NCBI GenBank assembly: GCA_002633025.1
Contig: NMRB01001248.1
Location: 118,714-182,713, forward strand
DNA from: Notospermus geniculatus
Lineage: Eukaryota > Nemertea > Pilidiophora > Heteronemertea > Lineidae
DNA length: 64,000 nucleotides
Direction of reading: 5' to 3'
The notes beneath the pieces are model-generated. The model was given only the letters and a program-made list of their open reading frames with translations. It had not been told where the DNA came from and ran no database searches. The position numbers were made by a program, and so were the translations under genes. How positions within the stretch are numbered: position 1 is the first letter of the stretch; each line of letters starts with the position of its first letter. This document shows positions 23,766 through 35,407 of the stretch, piece by piece.

Positions 23766-24773
23766 GTCTCGTTGTGACGAGAATTCAGAACATGGCGAGA
23801 GAGAAACATGAAACGTTGTGGGACACCCTATAGCCATGAAATTGAAAAACCGCGGAAAAACAAACAATACTGTCCTGGAACGACTGCTAATCAACAGCAA
23901 TGTTATCATTACGACCAAATGATACATTCCTCTATCGCCGGCGGACATTTCCCAAGAGGAAAAGATGCCCCATTGTTTCATACGTTCCTATCGGATAGTT
24001 CCTCGTTGGAAGTGTGTTTCAATACCAGTGGGATAGCATACTGACATTACTAACGATTTCTCCGCCGCGGGGTATTCCTTTTAAGACAATGACAGTTATT
24101 CCTGTCTCGTATTGTCCTCTCTGCGGTTGTCTTTGAAGACTGACACCATGACGTCTTGTGAATGCAGATCGTTGTCTGCTAAAAACTGTCTGCTCTTGTT
24201 TTTGTTCGATTTACTGCGTGCTGTTTTCGAGGCATGACAGCGGAAGTTGCTGATGAACATAAAAACGTATATGTTCAGCCAATGAGAAACTACGTCACAC
24301 TGAAGTATTTCCTCATTGGCTAAGACCCTGCAGATGCCGACCTCGTTCCTAGGGGGTTTTAACCAATCGATGCCTTGTCTATTGGCTGCTTTTTGGACAG
24401 TCACTTTATTATTGACGGCAGGCGCTACTGATCCCAGTATGTAACCCTGCCGGTGAGATCTGGAACCAATCTAGGAATATCCGCGCTGATTGGTCCCGCT
24501 AAGGGCTCCTGCTGCCACCTGGCGAGACCATTTCGCACTAAAGTCAATTACCAGCCCACAAGGACAAACTGACCGAGGGTTCGATCGGAATTTGTCACTC
24601 CGTGTCAGTTCAAATTACCCGACTTGTCATCCACGGGCAACTAATCAGCACATGGATGGTTTCAGAATATGGTGGATGGGTAAAGGTCTGGTACCGTATT
24701 GATCGCCATAGTAGCATTTTCTGCCGTTCCAAGTTGGGTTATTCAGACATGAGGAACGATATGTAATAATAGT
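23766..24773. other. No gene recognised
   Basis: No exon, RNA or clear repeat is supported. Confidence 0.35.
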
Positions 24774-24922
24774 GAGGTTTAGAAATCAAACGATAAACGT
24801 AAACGTTAACGACAACGTTATTTTTGTACCGAAAATGCAATATAAAATCTGGCTAATGTGTAGTATGAAAAATAACGTTGTCATAAAGTTTACGTTTATC
24901 GTTTGATTTCTAAACTCCCTAT
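24774..24922. mobile_element. Hairpin MITE, same family as 593-746
   Basis: Ends GAGGTTTAGAAATCAAACGA and complement ATTTCTAAACTCCC, with AACGTTATTTTT in both arms. Confidence 0.82.
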
Positions 24923-25714
24923 TGGAGGTGTAAATCCTACTGGTATTAGAGACGTTTAGACCACTTACGATTGTCGTAAACGTTAACGAATATGACGTCA
25001 CACTCGGCCGTCCTTGACATTATACGATGGTTTTCAATAGCGTGCACCGACGTAAAGTTAGTTTTACAGGTGTGAAAGGCCTGGTAGTCCTACATGTAGG
25101 AACGCAAGCGTTTCCCAAAGAGAAGGGAAACACTGACATCCTGAAACACTAGCAAACATTACGCCGGCGTTCATCGTGAATGATCTATTCGAGGAAGACT
25201 TTCGCGTCTGATACTGCAGTTTGGAGAGCAAAGCTTCACGTATGGTAAAAATACACTTTTTACCAACTCCCGAAGAGAGATAGCAACATGACTATCTGTC
25301 AAATTAAATTATGCATAATAATCGAGCGGGGATCCGCCCCGGGGGACCAGATGATGACGTTATTTTTCACACCCGAGATTCGCCGGTAGAAAAATAATGT
25401 GGAATGTGTTTATAAGGCGCCGAGTTCAGAGAGAGGTGGCTGCTTGCAGATTTCGGTGAAACTGAAGCGGCGGTTTGTGTGGCAGGGCCCAAGGTTGAGC
25501 ACACGGCCATGGTCGCGTTGTAAGCGAAGTTTTGATTGGCTACACGCAGCGGAGGATATATTCTCCGCCGACAGTTCAGGGAAAACGGGCCGATTTGTTC
25601 AGGATCAGAGAAAAGTGCGAATACTAGTAGACCCAGATGGTTCATGAGGGGACCGTCAAATTCCCTCCTTGATTGAAAGACGTCCTGAGAATCGTGATTG
25701 AGACATTGGGTCGT
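24923..25714. other. No gene recognised
   Basis: At about 25410-25575 there is a TTTATAAGGCG motif, a GATTGG (inverted CCAAT) and TATATTCTCCGCC. These could belong to a promoter, but no exon was found. Confidence 0.35.
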
Positions 25715-25830
25715 AGGCCTATTTTAGAACGTTCCTTAACATTAAAGTTGACCTTAAGTCTATTGTAAAACCATCGAGAACAATAGATTTAAAGTGGACC
25801 TTAATGTAAGGAACGTTCTAAAACACGGCC
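25715..25830. mobile_element. Hairpin MITE, same family as 3333-3450, diverged
   Basis: Arms AGGCCTATTTTAGAACGTTC and complement, with CTTAA(C/G)ATTAA-type inner sequence in both. Confidence 0.8.
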
Positions 25831-25843
25831 CATTGAGTCATAT

Positions 25844-26305
25844 NNNNNNNNNNNNNNNNNNNNNNNNNNNNNNNNNNNNNNNNNNNNNNNNNNNNNNNNN
25901 NNNNNNNNNNNNNNNNNNNNNNNNNNNNNNNNNNNNNNNNNNNNNNNNNNNNNNNNNNNNNNNNNNNNNNNNNNNNNNNNNNNNNNNNNNNNNNNNNNNN
26001 NNNNNNNNNNNNNNNNNNNNNNNNNNNNNNNNNNNNNNNNNNNNNNNNNNNNNNNNNNNNNNNNNNNNNNNNNNNNNNNNNNNNNNNNNNNNNNNNNNNN
26101 NNNNNNNNNNNNNNNNNNNNNNNNNNNNNNNNNNNNNNNNNNNNNNNNNNNNNNNNNNNNNNNNNNNNNNNNNNNNNNNNNNNNNNNNNNNNNNNNNNNN
26201 NNNNNNNNNNNNNNNNNNNNNNNNNNNNNNNNNNNNNNNNNNNNNNNNNNNNNNNNNNNNNNNNNNNNNNNNNNNNNNNNNNNNNNNNNNNNNNNNNNNN
26301 NNNNN
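25844..26305. other. Unsequenced gap (N run)
   Basis: 462 Ns. Any frame drawn through it is meaningless. Confidence 0.99.
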
Positions 26306-26463
26306 ATAAGAATACCCCATAATAATACCGCCTCTCTGGGCAGGAGAAAACAGCCGTACACAGTGGTAGGCCTTTCGCTCACGGCTTGACAGGTGTTTTG
26401 TAGTGTGACCATTTTGTCATCATTGCTTGATGGGCGTTCCCAAGTCCTACACAAAGGACGCCT

Positions 26464-26548
26464 TTTGTGTTGGAAATTGATCAGGACATGGATGTCAGTT
26501 TCATTTCAATAGTTTTATCCACTAGTGACACCTATATTGAAGCAGTGA
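26464..26548. repeat. Dispersed repeat, second copy of 11547-11632
   Basis: Shares the same three sequence blocks in the same orientation. Confidence 0.75.
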
Positions 26549-27690
26549 GTTGTGGTCGCCATGCAAGGCGTCAAACAGCAGTGCAAAACGTCTTTTACAG
26601 AATGCTATGCTTTTGTCAGTACATGTAGTTTGAGATTGACTCTGGCACTGGAGTGTCTAGGGTGTAATAAACAACATTTGTGTACAGTGCATGATGAACG
26701 TGTTCAGCTGTACATATGCTGTACAATCTACTGTACAATCTGTACTCTGCACACAGGATTGCAGGAGATGTATGTCGGGCAGCATGGAAGCTGTAACAGG
26801 CAGTTTACTTTCTGTCACAACAATCAAAGGCTAAAATGGGAACCAATCACAGCACGCGTTGTTACGAAGTGACCAATCAGAGGTCGTGTTTGTTAGTGCA
26901 TTCTCGCCGAATACAAGTGGCAGTCCATTCATATTCCATTCATTCCTTCAGGTCTTTGAAGGCGGGAATTTCGGTCACGTAAACATGAATTTTGTGAAAC
27001 TAAGTGCGTATTACAAGAATACATTAAGTACATGTATTTACTGAATAGTATAATTTTCTATAAAAATATGCTTTTTGACAACATAGTCGTTGTGTCTGCA
27101 TTTGTTTTAAATAGGCCTAACTCTAGCACCCTGGAAAATCACAACTAAAAAACTAGACATCAATTCAACCCCCAACCTGGTGGGAAATCTTTTGTATAAC
27201 ACCTACAAATCTTGAAAAATCCCCAAATGTAGCAAAATCGCAAAATTGATATTTGAGATATCATGAAGACAAGTAGCAAGTTATCGCTGATTTCATACAA
27301 GACGACGTGAACGCCATCTGCGATTACTCGGGTAAGTGTACGTACATGTAGTGGTATTTATCGGGACAACACACAGTTTGCGAAAATAGCAGCCGCCATT
27401 TTTTTTTGAAAAATTAGCCGAATTTTCGAACTTTTCAAATATATTTCGAATATGTTTTATTAGCTGCTTGCTTGCTAAAATATCTTTATGCAGTTCTAAG
27501 TGGCTTACTGTGTGACCTTTCTTTTTTTGAAAGCCTCTGACAGTGTAAAATCCCATTGAAAAGTCCTGCAAAATCTACAAAACAAAATGGCGGCCGCTAA
27601 TTTCGCAAACTGTGTATTTTTATGAGCCGGCAAGTTTGAAGAATATATATAGGCCTACTGGGCCCTCTCACTTCTCATGAAACTGGATAT
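26549..27690. other. No gene recognised
   Basis: Two CCAATCA motifs lie at about 26844 and 26871. The open frames here have no domain signals. Confidence 0.35.
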
Positions 27691-27985
27691 CATTTCGAAT
27701 AGGCCAAATGCCCGCTGGACATGGTCAAATTTTTCATACATGTTCTTGAAATGTAGATTCTGGGCTTTGAAAGGACGCGCATGGAAACATTTTTATCAGC
27801 ATATTCAGAAAATGTGATAAAAACGTTCGACAGCGTACCGCGCGGATATTGGCGTATGCCAACAGGCCGATTTTGAAAGTCTTCAGCGGGTATAACATCC
27901 TCGCCCCAGATCAAAACGTGAATGATATAAGTACATGTACGTACTGTTCATGTAGGTCATCTGCATTTTGACCTGGGGCGAGGAT
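27691..27985. repeat. 300-bp duplicated segment, copy 1
   Basis: Matches 28205-28496. It contains an internal inverted repeat (ATCCTCGCCCCAGATCAAAA against TTTTGACCTGGGGCGAGGAT). Confidence 0.88.
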
Positions 27986-28127
27986 ATAGGCCTTATCGCA
28001 CCTAGCACATGGCTAATCAGCAAAAAATCAGCGAAGCGGAAAAGGCCCAACCATCAGCGCCCCCGCAGTACATTCACAATGCATCGCCCTGTGCATTGCG
28101 TGCATTTTTTATAAANCACCAACCAGG

Positions 28128-28193
28128 ACCTAAGATCTAGGTCCTAGTTCCTGATTCGCGAATCAGGAACCAGGAACTAGGAACTAGGATCTA
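28128..28193. repeat. Short palindrome between the two copies
   Basis: AGGTCCTAGTTCCTGATTCG is followed by its near-complement, centred on TTCGCGAA. A single N lies just before it at 28116. Confidence 0.75.
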
Positions 28194-28204
28194 ACTTCAC
28201 GGAC

Positions 28205-28496
28205 ATTTCGAATAGGCCAAATGCCCGTTGGACATGGTCAAATTTTTCATACGTATTTGAAATGTAGATTCTGGGCTTTGAAAGGATGCGCATGGAAACA
28301 TTTTTTATCGGCATATTCAGAAAATGTGATAAAAACTTGGACAGCGTACCGCGCGGATAGGCGTATGCCAATAGGCCGATTTCGGAAGTCTTCAGCGGGC
28401 ATAACATCCTCGCCCCAGATCAAAACGTGAATGATATACATGTACGTACTGTTCATGTAGGTCATCTGCATTTTGACCTGGGGCGAGGATATTGTT
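28205..28496. repeat. 300-bp duplicated segment, copy 2
   Basis: Same orientation as copy 1 with scattered substitutions and indels. The open frames inside shift between copies, so coding is unlikely. Confidence 0.88.
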
Positions 28497-28661
28497 ATTA
28501 CCCGCTGAAAACTTTCGAAAAAGGCCTTTTTCGTGTGTAGAGTCCACTTTAGTAGGCTAAGTAGGCCGTCCTCATCTGCCAGGAACCTCCGCAAAATGGC
28601 CTATGATGGGACAGTCCCGAATGATTTTAAAAAGAGTTTCAAAGAAATCATGTGAGCCTAC

Positions 28662-28808
28662 CTTCTTCTTCCAAGTCTTGATCGACGCAGACTGTGGCGT
28701 GCTGTGACAAACATGCATTCCCTGTGCATCCGCTATGTACATGAATTGCTTATTCCCAAAAAATCCCGGTTTTGACACTCCTAGGCCTACTGCGACCTGA
28801 GTTCTCAT
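28662..28808 (-). CDS. Weak candidate coding exon, unknown
   Basis: From an ATG at 28808 the minus strand stays open for 49 codons up to a good donor (AAGAAG then GTAGGC). The predicted segment contains GFFGNKQFMYIADAQGM, which looks protein-like but matches no family I know. There is no signal peptide and no linked second exon. It may equally be a chance frame. Confidence 0.22.
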
Positions 28809-29384
28809 CAACAAAGTTTAGTCACATAGATTGAATCTCAAACGTATCCGAAAACTGAATAATCCTGCCTGTGTCCGAGTTTACGCGCGAAACTGTCCTG
28901 CGACTGACTGCATCGAGCCGACTGTCCGCACGGAGATCCTATGTGCGTGTACCAACTATAGCGATGTACACAACATGTACACTATAAAGTGCACTGAATA
29001 ACGAAAGTGGGAATGCAGTGTTATGCAATGATGTTGCGCGCAACAAAGCATGTCCACAAATTCCGTTTGTTCATTTTGATGAATCGATGGAGCAGACGGG
29101 GGAAGGGCTATTCGAGCAGGCCTATTGTTCATTTGGGAGCGCCCTATGCTATTTTGTGAACTCGCCCTTGATTAACAAAGCATGCAACGTATCGGCCTAT
29201 GATCCGTAAACTCTATTGTTCGCTCCAAACTGAACTATTGTTCGCATAAAAGACCGTAACAATAGATTCATTAGCATCAAATCAACTCGAATCTTTGAAT
29301 AAAGTTGATAGATTTTTATTGAATGTTGATAACGTGCAATTCGCTCTGAAGAGCAGGAAAAATGACCCTCAGATAACAATTTGT

Positions 29385-29705
29385 CAAAATGTCAGAGGTG
29401 AGGGTTCATGTAAGAGGTCAGTGTCAACTGTCAGAGGTGAGGGGTCAAAGGTAAACGGTGGTGGTCAAACGTCAGACGTGAGGGGTCAACGGTAAGAGGT
29501 GAGGGTCTAATGTCAGAGGTGAGGGGTGAAAGGTAAGGGCAGCGGGTCAATGTCAGAGGTGAAGGGTTAGAGATAAGAGGTGAGGGTCTAACGTCAGAGG
29601 TGAGGGGTGAAAGGTAAGGGCAGCGGGTCAATGTCAGAGGTAAAGGGTCAGAGATAAGAGGTGAGGGTCTAACGTCAGAGGTGAGGGGTGAGGTGAAAAA
29701 GGTCA
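29385..29705. repeat. Purine-rich minisatellite, GTCAGAGGTGAGGGGT units
   Basis: Units of mixed length built from GTCAGAGGTGAGGG, GTAAGAGGTGAGGG and AAGGTAAGGGCAGCGGGTCA, with a higher-order repeat of about 115 bp. Strong strand asymmetry (G/A on plus). Confidence 0.88.
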
Positions 29706-30100
29706 GATGGTCAGGAGTCATTTGCTGATAACGAAGGGAAATTCTGGCGTTCTGGGACTATTGACAAGTGAGATACGAAATTATAGCCTATTCTTTTACT
29801 GACCTTTTATTAAAGGGAGATTAGACATGAGCATTCCACCAAATTAAAGGTACATGTACATGCACATTCTGAGAAAAATATAACGGGATATTCCGTGTAG
29901 AAGGTGATAATGTACCGAGGAAAAATGTCCTGCCTTTTTATTGATGTCGATGCAGCAACCAAAACAAATGAGTTAAAATCTAGCTTCATGGCTTTTCCTT
30001 GGACACCTTTCCCCGGGACAGTTACTCCTAACACACCAGCATCATCGTTACTATCAAGGATATATATTCTTGTTACTATGAATATGTTTAGAGAAATATG

Positions 30101-30341
30101 TTAATGAGTTCGCCTCTCGACTGTCACGCTGCAATCCATCGGTGCCTTCAGCCTGCATCTGATTGCCAACCCATACGTGACCCTTGGACTCTCATCTAGG
30201 CCGTAAACATATGGAGGTTTCCCTGACATCGTCGGTGTGTTCATATGCGCCTGAACCATACGCAGCATGTTGTCGGAGAGTACCCCGGGGTAGGCCGTCT
30301 GGAATTTTTTGAGAGACTTGATCACGTTTCTAATACCGGTC
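30101..30341 (-). CDS. Candidate 3'-terminal coding exon, family unknown
   Basis: A good acceptor (TTTTTATTTTCAG, complement of plus 30342-30354) leads into 80 open codons ending in TAA. The product is well mixed and protein-like, with PPYVYGLDESPRVTYGLAIR in the middle and two cysteines. It needs an upstream exon ending two bases into a codon. The last DNase exon does not fit: its donor would enter this exon in another frame and stop after six residues. AATAAA signals on the minus strand lie at 29937-29942 and 29806-29811. I cannot name the family. Upstream exons were not found; the next 260 bp are a MITE. Confidence 0.42.
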
Positions 30342-30390
30342 CTGAAAATAAAAAATTAACCCCAATGGAATATTACCGGAAAATTACTCT

Positions 30391-30607
30391 AAACTCCCAC
30401 TTACCTGTCCCATTCCTGAACTCGCAAAAAATGACCAAATCCTAAATTGAAGATAATCGCACGCTGTCATTCTTTGCCAGGCTCGGGAGTGCGACAAGTA
30501 AGTGGAGAGGACATTACTTTTTCTAACCATACCCCCACCCCATTATCTTCAACTTAGGATTTAGTCATTTTTTCCGAGTTAGGAATGAGACAGATAGTGG
30601 GAATTTA
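30391..30607. mobile_element. Palindromic MITE
   Basis: AAACTCCCACTTACCTGTCC and ATGACCAAATCCTAAATTGA at the left are matched by imperfect complements at the right (TTAGGATTTAGTCATTTTTT; GACAGATAGTGGGAATTT). Confidence 0.8.
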
Positions 30608-30639
30608 GGTATGGGTAAATGCAATGGAATGCAGGAGAA

Positions 30640-30803
30640 TGTCTCTATCTGGGAATGTTTTCTTACAGTCTGAGTGAATAAGCTGCGACCTGACAATAGG
30701 GGGCGCACAAGCAAAGTGTCAATCTATCTGCCACCGTTTCCCCCAAAAACGGACATATGGAAAGTGACATATGGAAACACTGTCAGATGTTACACCAAGT
30801 CCA
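30640..30803. mobile_element. MITE, GTTACACC family
   Basis: Contains AATAAGCTGCGACCTGACAA, ATCTATCTGCCACCGTTTCC and the end GTCAGATGTTACACCA. Confidence 0.78.
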
Positions 30804-31751
30804 CCATGGAAAATCTGCGGTGTCGGTATCACGTTTTGGTTCCCAAAGCCGCCGCTAGGGCTAGAAGGGTACTGGCTGCCATCTTTGCGGCATAAAAGTT
30901 GTCACCGATCTATTTATAGATCATTATGTTGATATCACGGTTATTTTTAGAATGGGGCACCCGTAGCCGCGTGGGTGTTAAATGTAATCGAACCATGCCG
31001 AATCGCGCGAAATGGCAACACCGAGGAAGTTTCTTGACGAGAGAGTAATTTATATGTGTTGCAGATCTGTAAACAAAAGCTCAAAATCATCGCCGTTTTT
31101 TAGACTGGGGAGAATGAAATTTTACGGGAAAATGGACTTGTTCATCAGCTTCAAGGGGGGAAACTTTGTTCTCCCGTGGGTTATTTCTATCTTGACAGCA
31201 TGAATTTCAGGAATAACTTTCTAAAATGGTTTTCATCAGGAGGAGGCAACACTCTCGCACCCGAAAACAAAAAAAACTCGTCCCCATGAAATAAAGGGGT
31301 AGTCTCACGAAACTTAAAGACGTCAGCAATAAAGTCGCAGCCAATGCCGACGCCTTCTAGCCCCAGCGGCGGCTTCTGGAACCAAAATGTCGGTATCATA
31401 GGAATTTGTTGGCGACTCTCAATGAGTTGTGTCGCATATGGACAGGGGGATTTACGAGAAGGCAATCTAACAGACCCAGGAGGAAACTGGCAGGCCCTTA
31501 CCTGCTCGCCAAAACTTCAAAATAACTGGTGCCTATTTTGAATCCCGTGGTTGAAAATGATGCAAGCTCTGACCGATAGATGGCGCGGAGGTTGTTGACG
31601 TTGGTGACGTAATTCTTCTCTACGACTTTGAAAGACCAGTAGGTCTGGAGATTAGTCTGGACTCCGGAGATTTCTAAATCGACAAAATGATGACAATAAT
31701 GACAAAGGTATTAGTTATCTAATGATTAGAATTTCAAAACGGCAGAACGTT
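30804..31751. other. No gene; inverted pair of a short repeat
   Basis: CACGTTTTGGTTCCCAAAGC with GCCGCCGCTAGGGCTAGAAG (about 30830-30870) recurs in opposite orientation at about 31345-31395. The pair brackets about 0.5 kb and may be the arms of a larger element. Confidence 0.55.
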
Positions 31752-31977
31752 TTTTTAAAGTGACTCTAGAGGCAGCTTGCTATTGGTCTACTAACAGTAA
31801 TGCGACTATACAACAGGTGGCGCTATAAACCATGAACTAATAAATTGTGGATCAAATTTTGACACTGATGAAATTTTACTTCAAAAATGATCCCAAGTTG
31901 GATCCTCATGCCACCAATTCTCTGTTAGTAATCATATCAATAAGCACTAAAAAGCTGCCTCTAGAGGCCCTTTAAGA
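31752..31977. mobile_element. MITE with TTTAAAGTGACTCTAGAGGC ends
   Basis: Left TTAAAGTGACTCTAGAGGCA and right GCTGCCTCTAGAGGCCCTTT are inverted copies, and TATTGGTC/ACTAACAG-type inner sequence follows. Confidence 0.85.
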
Positions 31978-32082
31978 CCGCAGAAAAGCAGTGATTGCTC
32001 TTTTGTTGGTTGAGAGAGACCAATCAACGCCTGCCTTTTTCGACAGATCACGTGATTATGGACGACAACGCTACTCGGTATT

Positions 32083-32336
32083 TAAAGGGCCACAGTATTC
32101 CTACCCTATCCTGCGCTAAACATACCCGCGTTATGGGAGACCTCTATTGACGATGTTGTAAACTGCCGCTTATCAACCTAGCCCCTTGTAGAGTAACTCT
32201 CGTTCGACGTATCCATTGCATTGTAATCATACATTCTCCAACACTGGGGCGAAAGGCACAACTACGGTATTGGAGAATGATGCAATCATCGCCGGTGGCG
32301 CCGTCTGTCGACAAAAAGTGGCAATAACGTGGCCTT
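32083..32336. mobile_element. MITE, CCTATCCTGCGC family, overlapping the DNase 3' frame
   Basis: It matches 45226-45482 over its whole length (CCTATCCTGCGC, AGACCTCTATTGAC, CATACATTCTCCAACACTGG, GGCGCCG(T/G)CTGTCGACAAAA). Its ends TAAAGGG(A/C)CAC and complement are inverted. The minus-strand frame that follows the last DNase motif runs into this element and ends inside it. Confidence 0.85.
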
Positions 32337-32378
32337 CTACCGGTGTGCACAGACACACATATATACAAGATGACTCAC

Positions 32379-35300
32379 TTTTTCCTGACAGTTCTATGAA
32401 TATGGGATAATGATCACTGACCCTCATGGTCTGAAATCGAAATTTACGGAAAAAATTAGGGAGTGGAACATGTGGACTTGGAAAAAGTCATGCTATCAGT
32501 GGGGAGAGACGGAAAATAACTGAACATGTAGCTCCACTCCCGCGGCGCTTCTGTTCGTTTGTTGTGGAATGAGCGCCACGGGAGTGCAGCGGCAAAGACG
32601 GGAACCAGTCTAAGGAAAGAAAAGTCCTTGAACTCAGTAGTGTAGGCCCAGGCTGCAATGTACATAGAGAGAGCTACATGCACACGCCGGGTAACAATGG
32701 CTTCACGATCGCTAACCCTTTGTGAGAAAGGTGTTGGGCGGCGCTGCAGTCGTTGGGCGATCTCGAGTCGTACCTAAGAGAGACGTTGGGCGGCGCTGCA
32801 GTCGCTCTTTCCCAAATACGACTCTAGCCCACTCCACTGCGACTACAGATCATGACAAGACGACAGCGTCTATATTTTGTAACGTCTTCATTTGCGGATA
32901 TAACCGCCCATAGATGTCGTATTACCTGATAATAGGACAGCCCGTACGCCTTCTGGAAATTGAAAACCCCTGCACTACCAGGCACCACGCTATCAACCAG
33001 CGCCTTCCCGGCAGCCACGAATCGGTCATAGGCACAGTCTGTTCTTCCACTGGTAGTGTCGGTGCAGTCCGTCGTCAGCCAATGAAATCTTGGGTCTGTT
33101 CTCAGCGAGATCGACTTGAAGTCGTCTGCCCCGACGTAGTTGCAGTCCGCGTTGAAATCGCCAGCGATGATGATATTCTGAAAAGACGGGAAAATTGCAC
33201 TGGGGAATTTGGTAGAGTGGACAGAAACATACAGAACAGCATAAAACGAAAACACAACAGCGCCGCCAATGGTGGCCTACTGCAATGCAAACGTACTTTA
33301 AACTATCAGCACAACGTGATAGACTTCCGCCGTTTTTGGTGGCGCCTCTGGACTTCAGTGAAGACACGCCAAGATTTGGCATGGGGACGATCGCATAAAG
33401 CCTAGTTTATACTTCGACGCACGACCATCGCTGGCGACCAACGCGCGATCTTGCGTTCGACGCCGAGCCTGTCGTGCGATTTGGTCGGCGTCCGATCGCG
33501 AGGCTGTAATTACTTGAGTCATTTCATAACGTGTCGCCGTCGCTAAAGTACGCTGGACTATGAATCAATTCCGCGAAGTTACCGTCCAGATTTGATCGGG
33601 CGTCGGACGCCGATGGTCTTGCGTCGAAGAATAAACTAGGCTTTAGACTAGGCCCGAGTTTGAAGTTGGTACATTGGTAAACCCTCCTGCATCAACAAAT
33701 AATGCACTGTAATCACAAAGGCATCGCCTTTTCTCCCATCTCAAGATTCCACTGGACTCTCGCGGAAAATCTGCCCTGTCAAAGAAAGCCATGGGTCTGA
33801 ATGGGATCGAACCCGGAACAACAGGCGCTGATGTCTCAACTGCGCCACTCTGACAGCTAATTACCCAAGGTGCCACCTATCTCCCTACCTCAAGATTCCA
33901 GTGTGCTTTGACCTTATCATAAACCTCCGGAAGCTTGTCAATTTCCGCGACGGCATCGTCTGGTTTGATGTGGACATTTATGATAGCGAAGTCGTCTACC
34001 TCTGAAACAGGATGGCGAAAGTAGTGAAAATGCTCAGACAAAATCGACCTTTTTTTCTGTAATGATTGCCTACTGTAGAAGAAACCGACACTTAAGCTAG
34101 ATTCATACTTCACCGTTTTGCGCTTTCTGCTTGTCCGTTCCCTATGTTTATGTGTGGTACCGACAATAAAATTACTTTTTCTACCACGCGCTCACATAGG
34201 AAACGAGCACGCGCAAAACGCAACTTATGAATCTACCTTTATACGTGTTGGCTGCAGACTGAGGAATAACGCAAATGTGACGAAGAAAGGAGCGTACCTG
34301 CGGTCGGTACGGAGAATCGCACAGCATATGGTTCTCTTTCGAAAGCGTCGCTCCCGTCGTCTGGGCCATCCTCATACTGATAAGTGTCCTTTACGGAGAC
34401 CTTAGCGGTGCTGAAATTGATGAGTATATCAAGGTATATCTAGCTTGTCGGCGGCGGTTGTGGGGTGATGGTGGGGTGGGGGTGGGGGTGGGGGCACTGG
34501 GCTTTCTGGACGGGGAGTACTGCAGTTTATGGCGTTTATCGTCCAACCTCTGCATGTAAAACGCATTTTCCCGTGACGTCGGGGACGGGGAGGGGGTTGT
34601 ATTCTAAAATCTCGACTTACTTGTAAAGAAACCCATACTGTTCTTTGCTGCTTGTCCTTCCAAGGCGGGTGCTGACCACCATCTTGTAAGGCGTTGAGGG
34701 ATCCATTCTAAAAATAAACAATCACTTGCATAGAACAAAAGGACATAGGCCGACCCACAAAACACAACTGTACGTGGACTTTACCCAAGTCCGCTGCATG
34801 GACATTGTATACGGCAGTGTCGGGAAGGAGCCGCAACGACACGCTAGATGGCAGCACTCACTTCGTTTTCCCGCAAAACTGGTTTCTTGGATAGCGACGG
34901 CAAAAAGTGATGACGTCATCACAAAAGACTTACTTGTTGACTTGTTCCAGCAGATAGGGAAAGGCCGTCTGCTTTGCGTCTCTGATCTCCTGCACCGCGA
35001 CGATGTCATATCGGCGGATGATCTGCAAAAGACGAGGGGTTCAACGTTAACATGCGACTTTATTGTCAATAGGTGGCAGCACTTCACACCAGGGGTCCTG
35101 AACTGAAAATCGTTGTTGTTTACATGCATGTGTAATACATGTAGGCCTACGTACGTACATCTGAGAGAGCACGTCCTCAAAGCTGTAATCAGAGCTGTAA
35201 TGTGTGCACTTGGTGAACTTGGCAAAACTGTACCTTTTTAACTATCATCATCGTCATCATTTTTCGCGTCTTACTGCCTCCGTAGGCCTGGATATTAAAG

Positions 35301-35407
35301 GAGGCCACCCTTAGGGACGGATACGCGATATCTTCAGTCTGATGATCAGCAGCGGAAGTCTGTACCAGCACGGTGGCTAGACAGACGATGATACGGACGA
35401 AATCCAT
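32379..35407 (-). CDS. DNase I-like secreted endonuclease (seven exons with first exon 1a)
   Basis: Exons on the minus strand: 35234-35407 (1a), 34934-35022, 34621-34707, 34298-34410, 33889-34001, 32926-33177 and from 32430 downwards. All internal junctions are GT-AG with matching phase. The protein starts with a signal peptide (FVRIIVCLATVLVQTSA) and then follows the DNase I fold throughout. Family active-site residues are all present: Glu in AVQEIRD, Glu in SSKEQYGFLY, His in INVHIKPDDA, Asp/Asn in GDFNADC, Asp in CAYDRF, and Asp-His in VSDHYP. The cysteine pair in ADC and TDCAYD is kept; the small disulfide loop of vertebrate DNase I is absent (YEDGPDDGSDAF). About 290 residues, the usual family length. 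The 3' end is uncertain: a donor (AAAAA then GTGAGT) follows at 32379, and without it the frame continues into a MITE to stop at 32227. Expected to cut extracellular or digestive-tract DNA. Confidence 0.9.
32727..32915. repeat. 53-bp minisatellite element, locus 2 (short)
   Basis: Two units with GTTGGGCGGCGCTGCAGTCG, followed by the same flank as at 16.2 kb (GCGGATATAACCGCCCAT). It abuts DNase exon 6, within its downstream intron. Confidence 0.82.
33395..33641. mobile_element. MITE with AAAGCCTAGTTTAT ends, intronic
   Basis: Left AAAGCCTAGTTTATACTTCG and right CGAAGAATAAACTAGGCTTT are inverted copies. It sits in the intron between DNase exons 5 and 6. Confidence 0.9.
33791..33857 (-). mobile_element. 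tRNA-like SINE head, intronic
   Basis: On the minus strand it has GTGGCGCAGTTGAGACATC (A-box region) and GGTTCGATCCC (B box). No acceptor-stem pairing is seen. It lies in the same DNase intron. Confidence 0.6.
34095..34240. mobile_element. MITE with AGCTAGATTCATACTT ends, intronic
   Basis: Left AGATTCATACTTCACCGTTT pairs imperfectly with right GCAACTTATGAATCTACC; inner TTTTGCGC/GCGCAAAA and CCTATG/CATAGG also pair. It sits in the intron between DNase exons 4 and 5. Confidence 0.78.

Noticed and set aside
25794-26454. Frames of 160-217 codons
   Set aside because: They consist of unknown bases in an assembly gap.
30101-32379. Joining the terminal exon at 30341 to the DNase gene
   Set aside because: Phases do not match: the DNase donor leaves one base, while the open frame needs two, and the joined frame stops after six codons.
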